A stretch of 64,000 nucleotides of DNA from G963667145 sp963676515 [NCBI: Candidatus Cloacimonadota bacterium] (GTDB lineage: Bacteria > Cloacimonadota > Cloacimonadia > G963667145), in the NCBI GenBank assembly GCA_963676515.1, contig OY781061.1:744001-808000 (forward strand), written 5' to 3'. Each line of letters starts with the position of its first letter. Position 1 is the first letter of the stretch. The notes beneath the pieces were generated by a model that ran no database searches, was not told the DNA's origin, and worked only from the letters and a program-made list of their open reading frames with translations. Below are positions 36,602 to 44,347 of this stretch, piece by piece. The position numbers and the translations under genes are program-made.

Positions 36602-37802
36602 AAATAGAATATATAAAGGAAACTGTCTTGTGCAATTAGCTAAGATTAATTCCGAATCAGTAGATTTAGTATACTTCGACCCACCATTTTTTACACAGAA
36701 AAAACATTCTCTTGTAACAAAAGATAACACTAAAAAATACGAATTTAGTGACAGTTGGAATTCTATAGAACAATATCTTGAATTAATAGAATTATGTCTA
36801 GTTGAATGCCGAAGAATTCTTAAAAAGACTGGTAGTGTATTTTTACACTGTGACAAAATTGCGTCACACTATATACGAGTAGCTCTTGACAAGGTATTTG
36901 GTGTGGAGCATTTCAGAAGTGAAATAATATGGAGTTACAAAAGATGGTCAAACTCTAAAAAAGGTCTTTTAAATTCACATCAAAACATCTATTTTTACTC
37001 TAAGGGCAAAGATTTTAAATTTAACCAATTTTATACAAATTATGCCCCAACGACGAATGTTGACCAGATTTTACAAGACCGAAAAAAAACCTCAACTGGT
37101 AAATCCGTTTACAAAACAGATGTAAATGGTAATGTCATATTAGGCAAGGAGAAGAAAGGAGTTCCATTATCAGACACTTGGGAAATACCATATTTGAACC
37201 CTAAAGCTAAAGAACGAGTTGGATACCCAACTCAGAAACCTGTTTTATTACTAAAAGAAGTAATTAAAATTGTCACTAATGAAGGTGATTTAGTAGTAGA
37301 CCCCTTTTGTGGTAGTGGTACAACTTGTGTTGCTGCTAAATCGATGTCTAGAAATTTCATTGGTATAGATATTTCTAGTGATGCAGTGGAACTAGCAAAT
37401 AGTAGACTTGAAAAAATGATAATTACAGATTCAAATCTATTAAAGAAGGGAGCCAATAGCTATTTAGAAAAAAATGAAGCTGACATTTCATTACTTAAAA
37501 GCATTGATGCAATTCCGGTACAACGAAATTCAGGTATCGATGGATTTTTAAAAATGCATTTTAAAGACAAACCTGTACCTGTAAAGATTCAAGCTAAAAC
37601 TGAATCATTAGATGATGCTATTGAAAAACTGGAAAAAGCCTCGAATAAAAAAGGCTATGAATTAAAGATAGTAATTCAAACATCCAGTAATAATATCCCT
37701 AGCCTTTTTGAACATAATTCAGATATAAAAATAATAAAGTCCAATAAAATAATCATTGAAGAATTGGCAAACATAAGTACTGTGCCCAACAGGCTAGCAT
37801 AG
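36594..37802 (+). CDS. DNA (N4/N6-amino) methyltransferase, beta-class order
   Basis: This 402-residue partner of the upstream endonuclease should transfer a methyl group from S-adenosylmethionine to an exocyclic amino group in the recognition site. The catalytic motif DPPF is at 29-32 and the AdoMet-binding DPFCGSGT at 236-243. This order (catalytic first) marks the beta class typified by N4/N6 methylases. A C-terminal region after residue 280 (VQRNSGIDGFLKMHF, then KGYELKIVIQTSSN) is an extra domain, perhaps for target recognition. I prefer ATG 36594, which overlaps the endonuclease stop, over the in-frame ATG at 36570. The last codons (VPNRLA, stop) run into the attC-like site, as is common for cassette genes. 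Confidence 0.9.
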   Translation: MDKNRIYKGNCLVQLAKINSESVDLVYFDPPFFTQKKHSLVTKDNTKKYEFSDSWNSIEQYLELIELCLVECRRILKKTGSVFLHCDKIASHYIRVALDKVFGVEHFRSEIIWSYKRWSNSKKGLLNSHQNIYFYSKGKDFKFNQFYTNYAPTTNVDQILQDRKKTSTGKSVYKTDVNGNVILGKEKKGVPLSDTWEIPYLNPKAKERVGYPTQKPVLLLKEVIKIVTNEGDLVVDPFCGSGTTCVAAKSMSRNFIGIDISSDAVELANSRLEKMIITDSNLLKKGANSYLEKNEADISLLKSIDAIPVQRNSGIDGFLKMHFKDKPVPVKIQAKTESLDDAIEKLEKASNKKGYELKIVIQTSSNNIPSLFEHNSDIKIIKSNKIIIEELANISTVPNRLA

Positions 37803-37981
37803 ATAATATGGCAATGAGGCTGTTACTCCATTTTCAGTGGTTTCTAGCAGCTCCGCCAAATCAGAGATTTGACAGTGTCTGAAATGGAAAGTTCACAGTA
37901 AAATCTCTGATTTGGCTAAGTAATGGTCAGAACGATTTTTGATTTCTACATGCCATACTATCCATCTAGCAATCGTTAAAA
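37784..37981 (+). repeat. Long attC-like recombination site closing the restriction-modification cassette
   Basis: The site starts with GCCCAAC (37784-37790), an exact RYYYAAC core, inside the methyltransferase's last codons. It ends with GTTAAAA (37975-37981). The arms 37793-37813 and 37951-37970 are complementary over about 20 bases with two mismatches. There is one unpaired G, the kind of extrahelical base that attC hairpins use for strand choice. Inside are a 15-bp perfect inverted repeat, 37856-37870 with 37901-37915, and an interleaved shorter pair near 37829 and 37880. The length of 198 bp is at the upper end for attC. Confidence 0.6.
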
Positions 37982-38005
37982 ACTAGGCTCAAGATAAATT
38001 TCTCT

Positions 38006-38578
38006 TTAATTTATCCCTTCCACCATCAAAACCTTTTGCCAGCCAAAAAATATTTCTAAGCTCTTTAATTGGCTCTGCTCGTACTCCAGTAATAATTTCA
38101 CTCCTCCGTCCGAGATTTTCACAGGGTTAGCGTCTGCATCCACCTTTACTGTGGCTTCGCCTATCTTGTGGCTGCCACTCGTGTATATCTCATCCAGCCG
38201 ACTTAACGCGTAAATGACGGCATATAGGGGCTTCGAGTGACTGTCTGTTGCTTTTATCACCCCTGCAGAAGTTTTGGTGCGATAAGAGATTTGCTTGCCG
38301 AGTACCTCCACAGATAGAGTCGGTGTGGGCGTCATACCCATTACACCTCCTCCGTAGCAGAGCATGCGAAATTGCTCGCCCTCTTTCTGGGCAAAAAATT
38401 TCTGGTGCAGCTCTCTGCCGTCTTCCCAAATAGTGGCTTCGCCCTTGAGGGTGTAGGCTTTCCACCTCTGCGACTGACTACCGAGAAGCCCTGCATCCAG
38501 CTGACTGATGCTCACACTACACCCACAAAAAAAGAAAGTGCTAAAAAGTAGCACTTTCTCTAAGAATTTAATTCGCAT
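38006..38578 (-). CDS. Outer-membrane-type lipoprotein, possibly LolB/LolA-like
   Basis: This 190-residue protein has a short hydrophobic signal peptide ending FFFCG before Cys20 (relaxed lipobox), so it should be lipid-modified after export. The mature part is beta-rich (WKAYTLKGEATIWEDGREL, RMLCYGGGV, VKVDADANPVKISDGG, KLLLEYEQSQLKSLEIFFG), reminiscent of the LolA/LolB half-barrel, but similarity is too weak to assign. It begins nine bases after the lgt stop and is the third gene of ridA-lgt-lipoprotein; Lgt itself would lipidate it. An intrinsic terminator-like hairpin lies inside its signal-peptide codons, so read-through from lgt may be limited. Confidence 0.75.
   Translation of the reverse strand: MRIKFLEKVLLFSTFFFCGCSVSISQLDAGLLGSQSQRWKAYTLKGEATIWEDGRELHQKFFAQKEGEQFRMLCYGGGVMGMTPTPTLSVEVLGKQISYRTKTSAGVIKATDSHSKPLYAVIYALSRLDEIYTSGSHKIGEATVKVDADANPVKISDGGVKLLLEYEQSQLKSLEIFFGWQKVLMVEGIN
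38527..38558 (-). terminator. Terminator-like hairpin inside the lipoprotein coding sequence
   Basis: On the minus strand GAAAGTGCTA pairs perfectly with TAGCACTTTC (10 bp, CTTTT loop), directly followed by seven T. It covers codons 7-17 of the lipoprotein gene that starts at 38578. It may end part of the ridA-lgt transcript or act as an attenuator. Confidence 0.6.
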
Positions 38579-38587
38579 AGCTTCCGC

Positions 38588-39364
38588 TTAGTTGCGGTAA
38601 ATTTTCACGATCATAAAAGCAGCTACACCTATCATCAGGAAGCTCAGCAGTTGACCCATAGTGAGCCATCCAAAGAGGATGTAACCCAGCTGTATGTCTG
38701 GTTGGCGGAAGTTTTCCACGATTGTGCGAAAAACCCCATAAAGACCGAAGAACATCCAAAAGACGACTCCGTCTGTCTTGATTTTCTTGAGAGCAAACCA
38801 GCTAACCAGCCCGAGCACAACTCCTTCCAAAAGAAACTCATAAAGTTGCGAAGGATGCCGTGGCAAAGCTCCACCATTGGGGAAAACCATCGCCCAAGGA
38901 ACATCGGTGACTCTACCAAAAAGCTCGCCGTTGATGAAGTTGCCCAGTCTGCCCATACCCAAACCGATAGCTGCGTAAGGGGTGAAAACATCTGCCATTT
39001 TGGAAAAATTGTAACCATGCTTGCGAACAAAATACCAGCCGGCTGCGATTACTCCCAGTATTCCCCCGTGAAAGCTCATCCCTCCGTGCCAGACGGCGAC
39101 TATTTCCAGAGGGTTAGACAAATAAAAAGGCAGATTGTAAAACAAAACATAGCCCAGTCGCCCGCCTAGAATAATGCCCAACACGACAAAGAAAACAAAG
39201 TCTTCGTAATTTTTTTTGCTGATTTCCATTCCGCGTGCCATGAGAGATTTTCGATAGAAAATGTAGCCAAAAAATATGCTCAGCAAGTAACAGACGCCGT
39301 ACCAGCGGATTTGCAAAAAGCCAATCCTAAATATCGTCGGGTCTATCTCGGGATATGTTAACAC
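38588..39364 (-). CDS. lgt: Prolipoprotein diacylglyceryl transferase
   Basis: This 258-residue inner-membrane enzyme moves diacylglycerol from phosphatidylglycerol to the lipobox cysteine of prolipoproteins. It has about seven membrane helices. The family signature GRLGNFINGELFGR lies near residues 137-150, after HGGMSFHGG near 88-96. The start is GTG at 39364, overlapping the ridA stop by seven bases; the next internal Met would delete the first helix. It is the enzyme that would mature the giant Fn3 lipoprotein and the other lipoproteins in this window. Confidence 0.96.
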   Translation of the reverse strand: MLTYPEIDPTIFRIGFLQIRWYGVCYLLSIFFGYIFYRKSLMARGMEISKKNYEDFVFFVVLGIILGGRLGYVLFYNLPFYLSNPLEIVAVWHGGMSFHGGILGVIAAGWYFVRKHGYNFSKMADVFTPYAAIGLGMGRLGNFINGELFGRVTDVPWAMVFPNGGALPRHPSQLYEFLLEGVVLGLVSWFALKKIKTDGVVFWMFFGLYGVFRTIVENFRQPDIQLGYILFGWLTMGQLLSFLMIGVAAFMIVKIYRN

Positions 39365-39735
39365 TCAGCGACAGCCTCGATTTCTACTTTGGCGTATTTC
39401 GGCAAATTGGCAACCTCTACAGCTGCACGAGCAGGAGGATTGGATGTGAAGAACTTTGCGTAAACTTCGTTCATCGCAGCGAACTCTTTGATGTCAGCTA
39501 GGAAGATGTTCACTTTCGCGATCTTCTCGATAGATGAGCCCGCAGCCTCTACGATAGCCACAAGGTTTTTGAGCGATTGCTCTGTTTGACTGGCGATATC
39601 GTCTCCAGCGAACTCCATTGTCGCAGGGTCTAGCGGTAATTGTCCCGACACGAAAAGTAAATTGCCTACTTTGGCAGCTTGTGAATAAGGTCCGATAGCA
39701 GCAGGTGCTTTGTCTGTTTTGATTAACTCTTTCAT
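39358..39735 (-). CDS. ridA: RidA family reactive-imine deaminase
   Basis: This 125-residue protein belongs to the YjgF/YER057c/UK114 family, which hydrolyses reactive enamines/imines made by PLP enzymes such as threonine dehydratase. Signatures include APAAIGPYSQA near residue 10, LLFVSGQLPLDP near 27, the catalytic-arginine segment NPPARAAVEVANLPK near 99 and VEIEAVA at the C-terminus. It is expected to form a cytoplasmic trimer. Start ATG 39735 has a good AAGGAG site. It is the first gene of a small operon with lgt, which overlaps it by seven bases. Confidence 0.94.
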   Translation of the reverse strand: MKELIKTDKAPAAIGPYSQAAKVGNLLFVSGQLPLDPATMEFAGDDIASQTEQSLKNLVAIVEAAGSSIEKIAKVNIFLADIKEFAAMNEVYAKFFTSNPPARAAVEVANLPKYAKVEIEAVAEC

Positions 39736-39761
39736 AATATTTCTCCTTAATATTGGTTTTT

Positions 39762-40466
39762 TTAGTCTCTACTTCCCATACTCATAATGCGTAAGATGAA
39801 AAGAAACATATTTATAAAATCTAGATAGAGCTTCAAAGCTCCATAAAGAGAGAGCTTGAGCAATGACGCTTCGTCTTGTGTAGAGAGGGCGAGCCTTTTG
39901 AGGTACTGGGTGTCGTAAGCGGTGAGTGCACAAAAAAGCAACACTCCAATATAAGAGATAGCTTTGGACAATCCAGAAGAAGCCATAAACATATTCACGA
40001 CAGAGGCAATCACGATGCCAATCAAGCCCATAAAAAGGATGTTGCCAAGTTTGGAAAGGTCTGTCTTGGTGATGTAGCCGTAAATACACATCGTCCCGAA
40101 AGTGCCAGCGGTAACAAAAAAAGCTGAGGCGATAGTCGAGCCAGTATAGACGACGAAAAGCCCTGCCATCGAGATGCCATTGAGGGCAGCGTAGAGCAAG
40201 AAGAGGTTGCGAGCTTTGCCGTACTCCATCTTCATCAGATGCGACACTAGATAGAAAACCAGCCCGAGCTCTGCGATCATCACCGCAAAGAGCAGCATCC
40301 TATTGGCGTAAAAAAGCGAGAGCAACCTCGGAGAAGACGCTACGAGCATTGCCACCACGCCAGTAACAAAGAGCCCTATTCCCATCCACAAATATGTGGC
40401 GTACATAAACCGAGCCACCAAAGATTGACCCATCGTGCGGTCTTCATAAATTATATTTTGTTGCAT
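39762..40466 (-). CDS. Bax inhibitor-1 / YccA family membrane protein
   Basis: This 234-residue protein has seven predicted membrane helices and typical BI-1/TMBIM motifs: FMYATYLWMGIGLFVTG at the start, AALNGISMAGLFVVYTG near 93 and CALTAYDTQYLKR near 181, with conserved Asp residues in helices 6-7 including the final LDFINMFLFILRI. Relatives such as YccA modulate FtsH protease, and BsYetJ is a pH-dependent calcium leak; the specific role here is unknown. Ribosome site AAGGAGG is strong. It is followed 26 bases later by ridA on the same strand, so co-transcription is possible. Confidence 0.92.
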   Translation of the reverse strand: MQQNIIYEDRTMGQSLVARFMYATYLWMGIGLFVTGVVAMLVASSPRLLSLFYANRMLLFAVMIAELGLVFYLVSHLMKMEYGKARNLFLLYAALNGISMAGLFVVYTGSTIASAFFVTAGTFGTMCIYGYITKTDLSKLGNILFMGLIGIVIASVVNMFMASSGLSKAISYIGVLLFCALTAYDTQYLKRLALSTQDEASLLKLSLYGALKLYLDFINMFLFILRIMSMGSRD

Positions 40467-40559
40467 TGTATCCTCCTTAAAAGATAATAGCTTTGAATAG
40501 GTAACATTTGGAAATGAGAAGAAATTTTGTCAAACCTTAATCGGGAAATAATTGAATAC

Positions 40560-41567
40560 CTATTTAGTTACAACAGATAAATAAGCATTTTTAACACCTA
40601 TATCTCTGAAATGGAATTGTCCCATTTGCCTATTTAATTTATCTGACCATAATTTTGGTGCTTTTTCCTCCCAAGGCAAAACATAAAAAGAAAAATGATT
40701 ATTTTCTTTAAATTTTATCAATTCAGAGGGTATTTTTATACTAAATGACCTTATATTCCTGATTTCTTTATCAACCGTTTTTATTTCAAAGTTTTCTTCG
40801 TTTATAGAAAAATAAAAATTCTCAGCTTGTCCAAATCTAATCCCACTATGAAATCCATCAAAAATCAAAGTAATTTCAGCTTCTAAAAATTCTTTTTCTG
40901 TAATTCCATTATCCAAGAGAACAGATTGAGGCCTAAAATCTTTTACAAAAGCAATTGCTGCATATCTATCATAGAATCCAAAAGATTCTTTTAAATATTT
41001 AGTTTTTTCGTTTTCCTCATATAATAAATTCCCGCTAAAACTTTGAAATTTGACACCCAAAGATAAAAGATTTTTTATATTTTTTTCTGTTTTTGCAATT
41101 GCTTTTATTCTCTTGTAATTGCTAAAATCACAATCAGAAATTTTTTCCCTATATTCACTGACAAATATCCTTTGAATCTCAAGAGGGGAAACTGCACCAG
41201 CCAAGTAATTTTCATTCTCCTTATCTAAAAAAATAATTCCAGAAGATTTTTGAGAGGAAATAGTTTTATGCTGTGCATTGTAATTAAGTCCATTTTGGGA
41301 ATAAACATTGTCACCCAAATGAATTTCTTGTTCATTCAAAAACCAAATAATTCCATATTTTGAAGGTTCTTTTTGGATAATTTCTATTTTGTTCCCAGTC
41401 CCATTGCTTTGAATATTTATATTTTCACTACCTTCAGGAGAAAAGATGTTTTCTCCATCGGTCTTATTTGTCGAAGGATCTAAAATAATACCTACAATAG
41501 CCACTATCACGCTAACAAAAGCTAGAACAAGACCAATTATTTTAAATATTGGCAATTTTTTTTTCAT
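40560..41567 (-). CDS. Unknown membrane-anchored protein
   Basis: This is a 335-residue protein I do not recognise. It has a Lys-rich N-terminus and a single membrane helix at about residues 9-29, then a polar region that should face the periplasm. That region starts with an Asn/Gly-rich linker (ENINIQSNGTGNKIEI), followed by a mixed alpha/beta part without obvious catalytic motif. The gene is notably AT-rich and uses Lys, Asn, Ile and Phe heavily compared with its neighbours, suggesting acquisition. The ribosome site AGGAGG is strong. It is separated from yccA and ygeY by gaps of about 90 bases, with an intrinsic terminator on the ygeY side, so it is probably transcribed alone. Confidence 0.75.
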   Translation of the reverse strand: MKKKLPIFKIIGLVLAFVSVIVAIVGIILDPSTNKTDGENIFSPEGSENINIQSNGTGNKIEIIQKEPSKYGIIWFLNEQEIHLGDNVYSQNGLNYNAQHKTISSQKSSGIIFLDKENENYLAGAVSPLEIQRIFVSEYREKISDCDFSNYKRIKAIAKTEKNIKNLLSLGVKFQSFSGNLLYEENEKTKYLKESFGFYDRYAAIAFVKDFRPQSVLLDNGITEKEFLEAEITLIFDGFHSGIRFGQAENFYFSINEENFEIKTVDKEIRNIRSFSIKIPSELIKFKENNHFSFYVLPWEEKAPKLWSDKLNRQMGQFHFRDIGVKNAYLSVVTK

Positions 41568-41623
41568 TTTTCCTCCTATGAAAAGAATTAATTTCCCCTT
41601 TAAAAACTAAAATTTAACAAAAA

Positions 41624-41643
41624 GGAGAGTCTTGCGACTCTCC
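41624..41643 (-). terminator. Intrinsic terminator after the ygeY-like gene
   Basis: On the minus strand GGAGAGTC-GCAA-GACTCTCC forms a perfect 8-bp stem with a stable tetraloop, followed by five T. It begins 22 bases past the stop at 41666. Confidence 0.9.
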
Positions 41644-41665
41644 CATTTTTATCTTAAAGTAAAAA

Positions 41666-42886
41666 TTACTTCTTAACAGTTTCGCCCAATTCAACAGCAT
41701 ACATAGCGTAGAAGGCAGAAGCCATCACGAGGTCTTCGATAGGACACCACTCGTTGGGAGCGTGTGCCAATACCTCGTTACCTGGTCCAAAACCAATCAT
41801 AGGAATGCCGTGCTTACCGTTGATGGTAACACCATTGGTAGAGAATGTCCATTTGTCCACTTTTGGATCTTTGTTAAAGAGTTCTTTGAAAGATTTAACG
41901 CCAACTTGTACAACTGGCTCAGACTCTTCCAACTTCCAAGTTGGGAAATATTTTTTCATCCCGTACTCAAGACCTGTCCAAGCTTTCTCTTTGTATTCCA
42001 ACACTTCAACTTTAGCCTCTTTGGTGAAGCCAAGTTTGTCGATGATGTTTTGAATCTCTTTGCAGGCAGAAGTCTCTGTCTCGCCCCAAGTAAGACGACG
42101 ATCCAAATGGAAGTAAGCATAGTCGGCTACAGCACAGAGTGATGGAGAACCAGACTCAATGTGAGATACAGTTACAGTTCCTTTGCCCAAGAAGTTTCCT
42201 TCGTCAGGTTGCAAATTCTCGTTCAATTTTTCGATTTCTACAAGAACTTTAGAAGCCATATAAACTGCGTTTTTGCCACGCTCTGGAGCAGAACCATGAC
42301 AAGAGATGCCACGGAAAGAGACACCAATTTCCATTCTGCCACGGTGTCCACGATAGATGTTCATATTGGTAGGCTCAGTAGAGATAGCAAAGTCTGGTTT
42401 TAAGCCGTGCTCCTCTATGATATAGTTCCAGCAAAGACCATCGCAATCTTCTTCCATTACAGAACCAACAACCCAGAGAGTAACCTTGTCGCCAAGACCA
42501 AGCTCTTTGAGGATGCGACCAGAAGTAACAGCAGCAGCAGGTCCACCTTCTTGGTCAACTGTTCCGCGACCAAAAATTTTGCCGTCTTTGATAGTTCCGC
42601 AGTGAGGATCGAAATCCCAGTTGTCCATATTGCCTACACCTACTGTGTCCATATGTCCGTCCACAGCAAGGACAATAGGTCCATTTCCAATGCGACCCAA
42701 CACATTTCCAAGTCCGTCAATGACTACTTCGTCAAATCCAGCCTCTTCCATTTGTCTTTTGAGTTCTTTTTGCACACCTTCTTCTTGCATACTTTCAGAA
42801 GGGATGTTTACTAATTTGGCAAGATTTTGAGCAGTATAATCTCTATACTTTTCTGCCAACTCCATGATTTGTTTAGCTACGCTCAT
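41666..42886 (-). CDS. ygeY: YgeY-family M20 metallohydrolase
   Basis: This 406-residue zinc-dependent amidohydrolase belongs to the ArgE/DapE/CPG2 (M20) group. Metal ligands are visible as His78 and Asp80 (VDGHMDTVG), Asp111 (GRGTVDQEGG) and Glu145/146 (VMEEDCDG). The lengthy match to YgeY (DGLCWNYIIEEHGL, RGHRGRMEI, SCHGSAPERG, DRRLTWGET) is from memory. YgeY-type enzymes are often annotated as selenium-metabolism-linked and act near purine or carbamoyl catabolism, but the substrate is not settled. I chose ATG 42886 because AAAGGAG lies seven bases upstream; ATG 42889 is too close. It has its own promoter and terminator. Confidence 0.9.
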   Translation of the reverse strand: MSVAKQIMELAEKYRDYTAQNLAKLVNIPSESMQEEGVQKELKRQMEEAGFDEVVIDGLGNVLGRIGNGPIVLAVDGHMDTVGVGNMDNWDFDPHCGTIKDGKIFGRGTVDQEGGPAAAVTSGRILKELGLGDKVTLWVVGSVMEEDCDGLCWNYIIEEHGLKPDFAISTEPTNMNIYRGHRGRMEIGVSFRGISCHGSAPERGKNAVYMASKVLVEIEKLNENLQPDEGNFLGKGTVTVSHIESGSPSLCAVADYAYFHLDRRLTWGETETSACKEIQNIIDKLGFTKEAKVEVLEYKEKAWTGLEYGMKKYFPTWKLEESEPVVQVGVKSFKELFNKDPKVDKWTFSTNGVTINGKHGIPMIGFGPGNEVLAHAPNEWCPIEDLVMASAFYAMYAVELGETVKK

Positions 42887-42937
42887 CATGAATCTCCTTT
42901 GGTTTAAATTTTTCAATCTCCCGACTTAACTCTGAAG

Positions 42938-42965
42938 ATTATCGCTCAATTTCCGTTCTTGTCAG
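42938..42965 (-). promoter_or_regulatory. Probable sigma-70-type promoter of the ygeY-like gene
   Basis: On the minus strand CTGACA (42965-42960) and GATAAT (42943-42938), each one base from consensus, are 16 bases apart. The start codon at 42886 is about 50 bases downstream. It lies in the gap after the transporter gene. Confidence 0.5.
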
Positions 42966-42973
42966 ATTCTATG

Positions 42974-43642
42974 TCAAATCTTTTGTCCTATTTTTTTGGA
43001 TAAATAAAGGAAAGGCGTGTCCACCAAAGCTGTAAGCCATTTGAAAAGGTAAGTGGTGAAGACGATTTGCCACCAGACATCCAGCGAAAATACACCAAAA
43101 AAGGCGATAAAAGCAAACACAAACGAGTCTAACAACTGACTAATCATCGTGGAAAAATTATTGGCAATCCAAATTTTACCTGTTCGCTTTTTCCAAAAGG
43201 TGTAAGCCCATATATCGTGCGACTGGCTGATAAGGTAAGCAGTGATAGAGCCTGCCACTATGCGAGGCATTATCCCGAACATCTTTTGCAAGCTACCTTG
43301 AATAAAGTCACTCTCGTGCGGAGTGAAAAGGAGTGCCATCTGCATCACCACTAGCATCACCACCATAGAGCCAAACCCGAGGAGCATCCCTTTGGTGGCA
43401 GCTTTTTTCCCGTGATTCTCGCTCAATATATCTGTCGCCAAAAACCCTGTGGCATACATAATATTCCCCAGAGTAGCCACCATCCCGAAAATCTCCACCG
43501 TCTTCAACACTTGGATATTCGCCAAAATGGTGGAAATAGGTATCCAAGCATATAAACCAGCTTTACCAAAATAACGATAAAATCCCAAAATCAAGCCAAA
43601 GTTGACCAACATAAACAAAAGCCACAATATTTCGTTTCCCAT
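42974..43642 (-). CDS. yhhQ: Queuosine precursor transporter (YhhQ family)
   Basis: This 222-residue membrane protein of the COG1738/YhhQ family imports queuosine precursors such as preQ0 for tRNA modification. It has about six hydrophobic helices. Family features are LANIQVLKTVEIFG near residue 42, ATDILSENHGKKAA near 69 and FVDSF-like QLLDSFVFAFIAFFG near 168. Length is normal. It stands alone upstream of ygeY. The upstream region was checked for a preQ1 riboswitch without a convincing match, so regulation is unknown. Confidence 0.9.
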   Translation of the reverse strand: MGNEILWLLFMLVNFGLILGFYRYFGKAGLYAWIPISTILANIQVLKTVEIFGMVATLGNIMYATGFLATDILSENHGKKAATKGMLLGFGSMVVMLVVMQMALLFTPHESDFIQGSLQKMFGIMPRIVAGSITAYLISQSHDIWAYTFWKKRTGKIWIANNFSTMISQLLDSFVFAFIAFFGVFSLDVWWQIVFTTYLFKWLTALVDTPFLYLSKKIGQKI

Positions 43643-43963
43643 AAATCTCTTCCTTCGTTCTCTTCTCTTGAAAACTTCTTATAAAATGCTTATTCTTTCT
43701 TTTTTATTGATTTAAAGTAAGATAAAGGAGTTTACCCCTAGTTTGTCCACCTCTTGTTCTTAGTTATGCACAATTGCTATCTATCTGTTTATCTGTCTGT
43801 TAGCTATTGCGTTTGCCTCTAAATGCCTAACTTCTGAGTGTTTGCTCACGCTGTGTTTAACTTTTTCCTTGTTACTCGCCAAATAGTAAGCAGTTAGGGG
43901 AAAAGAGCCAAAAAATTGAACACACACCCTAAGATTGAAGATGAGACCTCCTCTTTTTCTTTG
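43643..43963. other. 321-bp intergenic region
   Basis: No gene was seen here. The part upstream of yhhQ has an AT-rich leader. Bases 43773-43805 contain a degenerate tetranucleotide run (CTAT/CTGT units). No clear terminator was seen after the small membrane protein that ends at 43964. Confidence 0.5.
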
Positions 43964-44347
43964 TCATCTCTTTAGATAAGCAGTTGCCTTCTCTAGCATC
44001 TCTCGTGGCAAACTACCCACAATAATCAAGGCAAAGCCCAAAAAAGCTGTATAGAAGCCGAATTTCATCGAGACTACTCGCATTACCTCGCCACCACTGT
44101 AATAGGATATACACAAGGCAATTGCCGCTCCTATACCTGCTATAAGTGAGTGACGCACAACTTTTGTCCAGCAACTGAAGGCTGCACCTGCCATACTTAG
44201 CACCAAGAAGAATTTTATCGAGACTGGTATTTGAGAGGTGCTTAGGACTTGCAAACCGTTGAACGACTCCCCAGCACAGCCACCTAATGGCATTATAAGC
44301 AAGGAGAGCAAAGCCACTATTGCACCTAGTTTTACTACTCTGTTCAT
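43964..44347 (-). CDS. Small membrane protein coupled to the SulP permease gene
   Basis: This 127-residue protein is of unknown family. The N-terminus resembles a lipoprotein signal (IMPLGGC, Cys24), yet three more hydrophobic segments follow, at about residues 42-60, 66-88 and 95-112, so it may instead be a four-helix membrane protein. Its ATG overlaps the SulP stop in an ATGA arrangement, implying translational coupling and a related function, perhaps an accessory subunit of the transporter. That link is inferred from position only. Confidence 0.7.
   Translation of the reverse strand: MNRVVKLGAIVALLSLLIMPLGGCAGESFNGLQVLSTSQIPVSIKFFLVLSMAGAAFSCWTKVVRHSLIAGIGAAIALCISYYSGGEVMRVVSMKFGFYTAFLGFALIIVGSLPREMLEKATAYLKR

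Noticed and set aside
43643-43760. Possible preQ1 riboswitch upstream of the queuosine precursor transporter
   Set aside because: An AGAGGTGGACAAACTAGGGG stretch looked vaguely similar, but the conserved aptamer loop and A-rich tail are not present in the right order.
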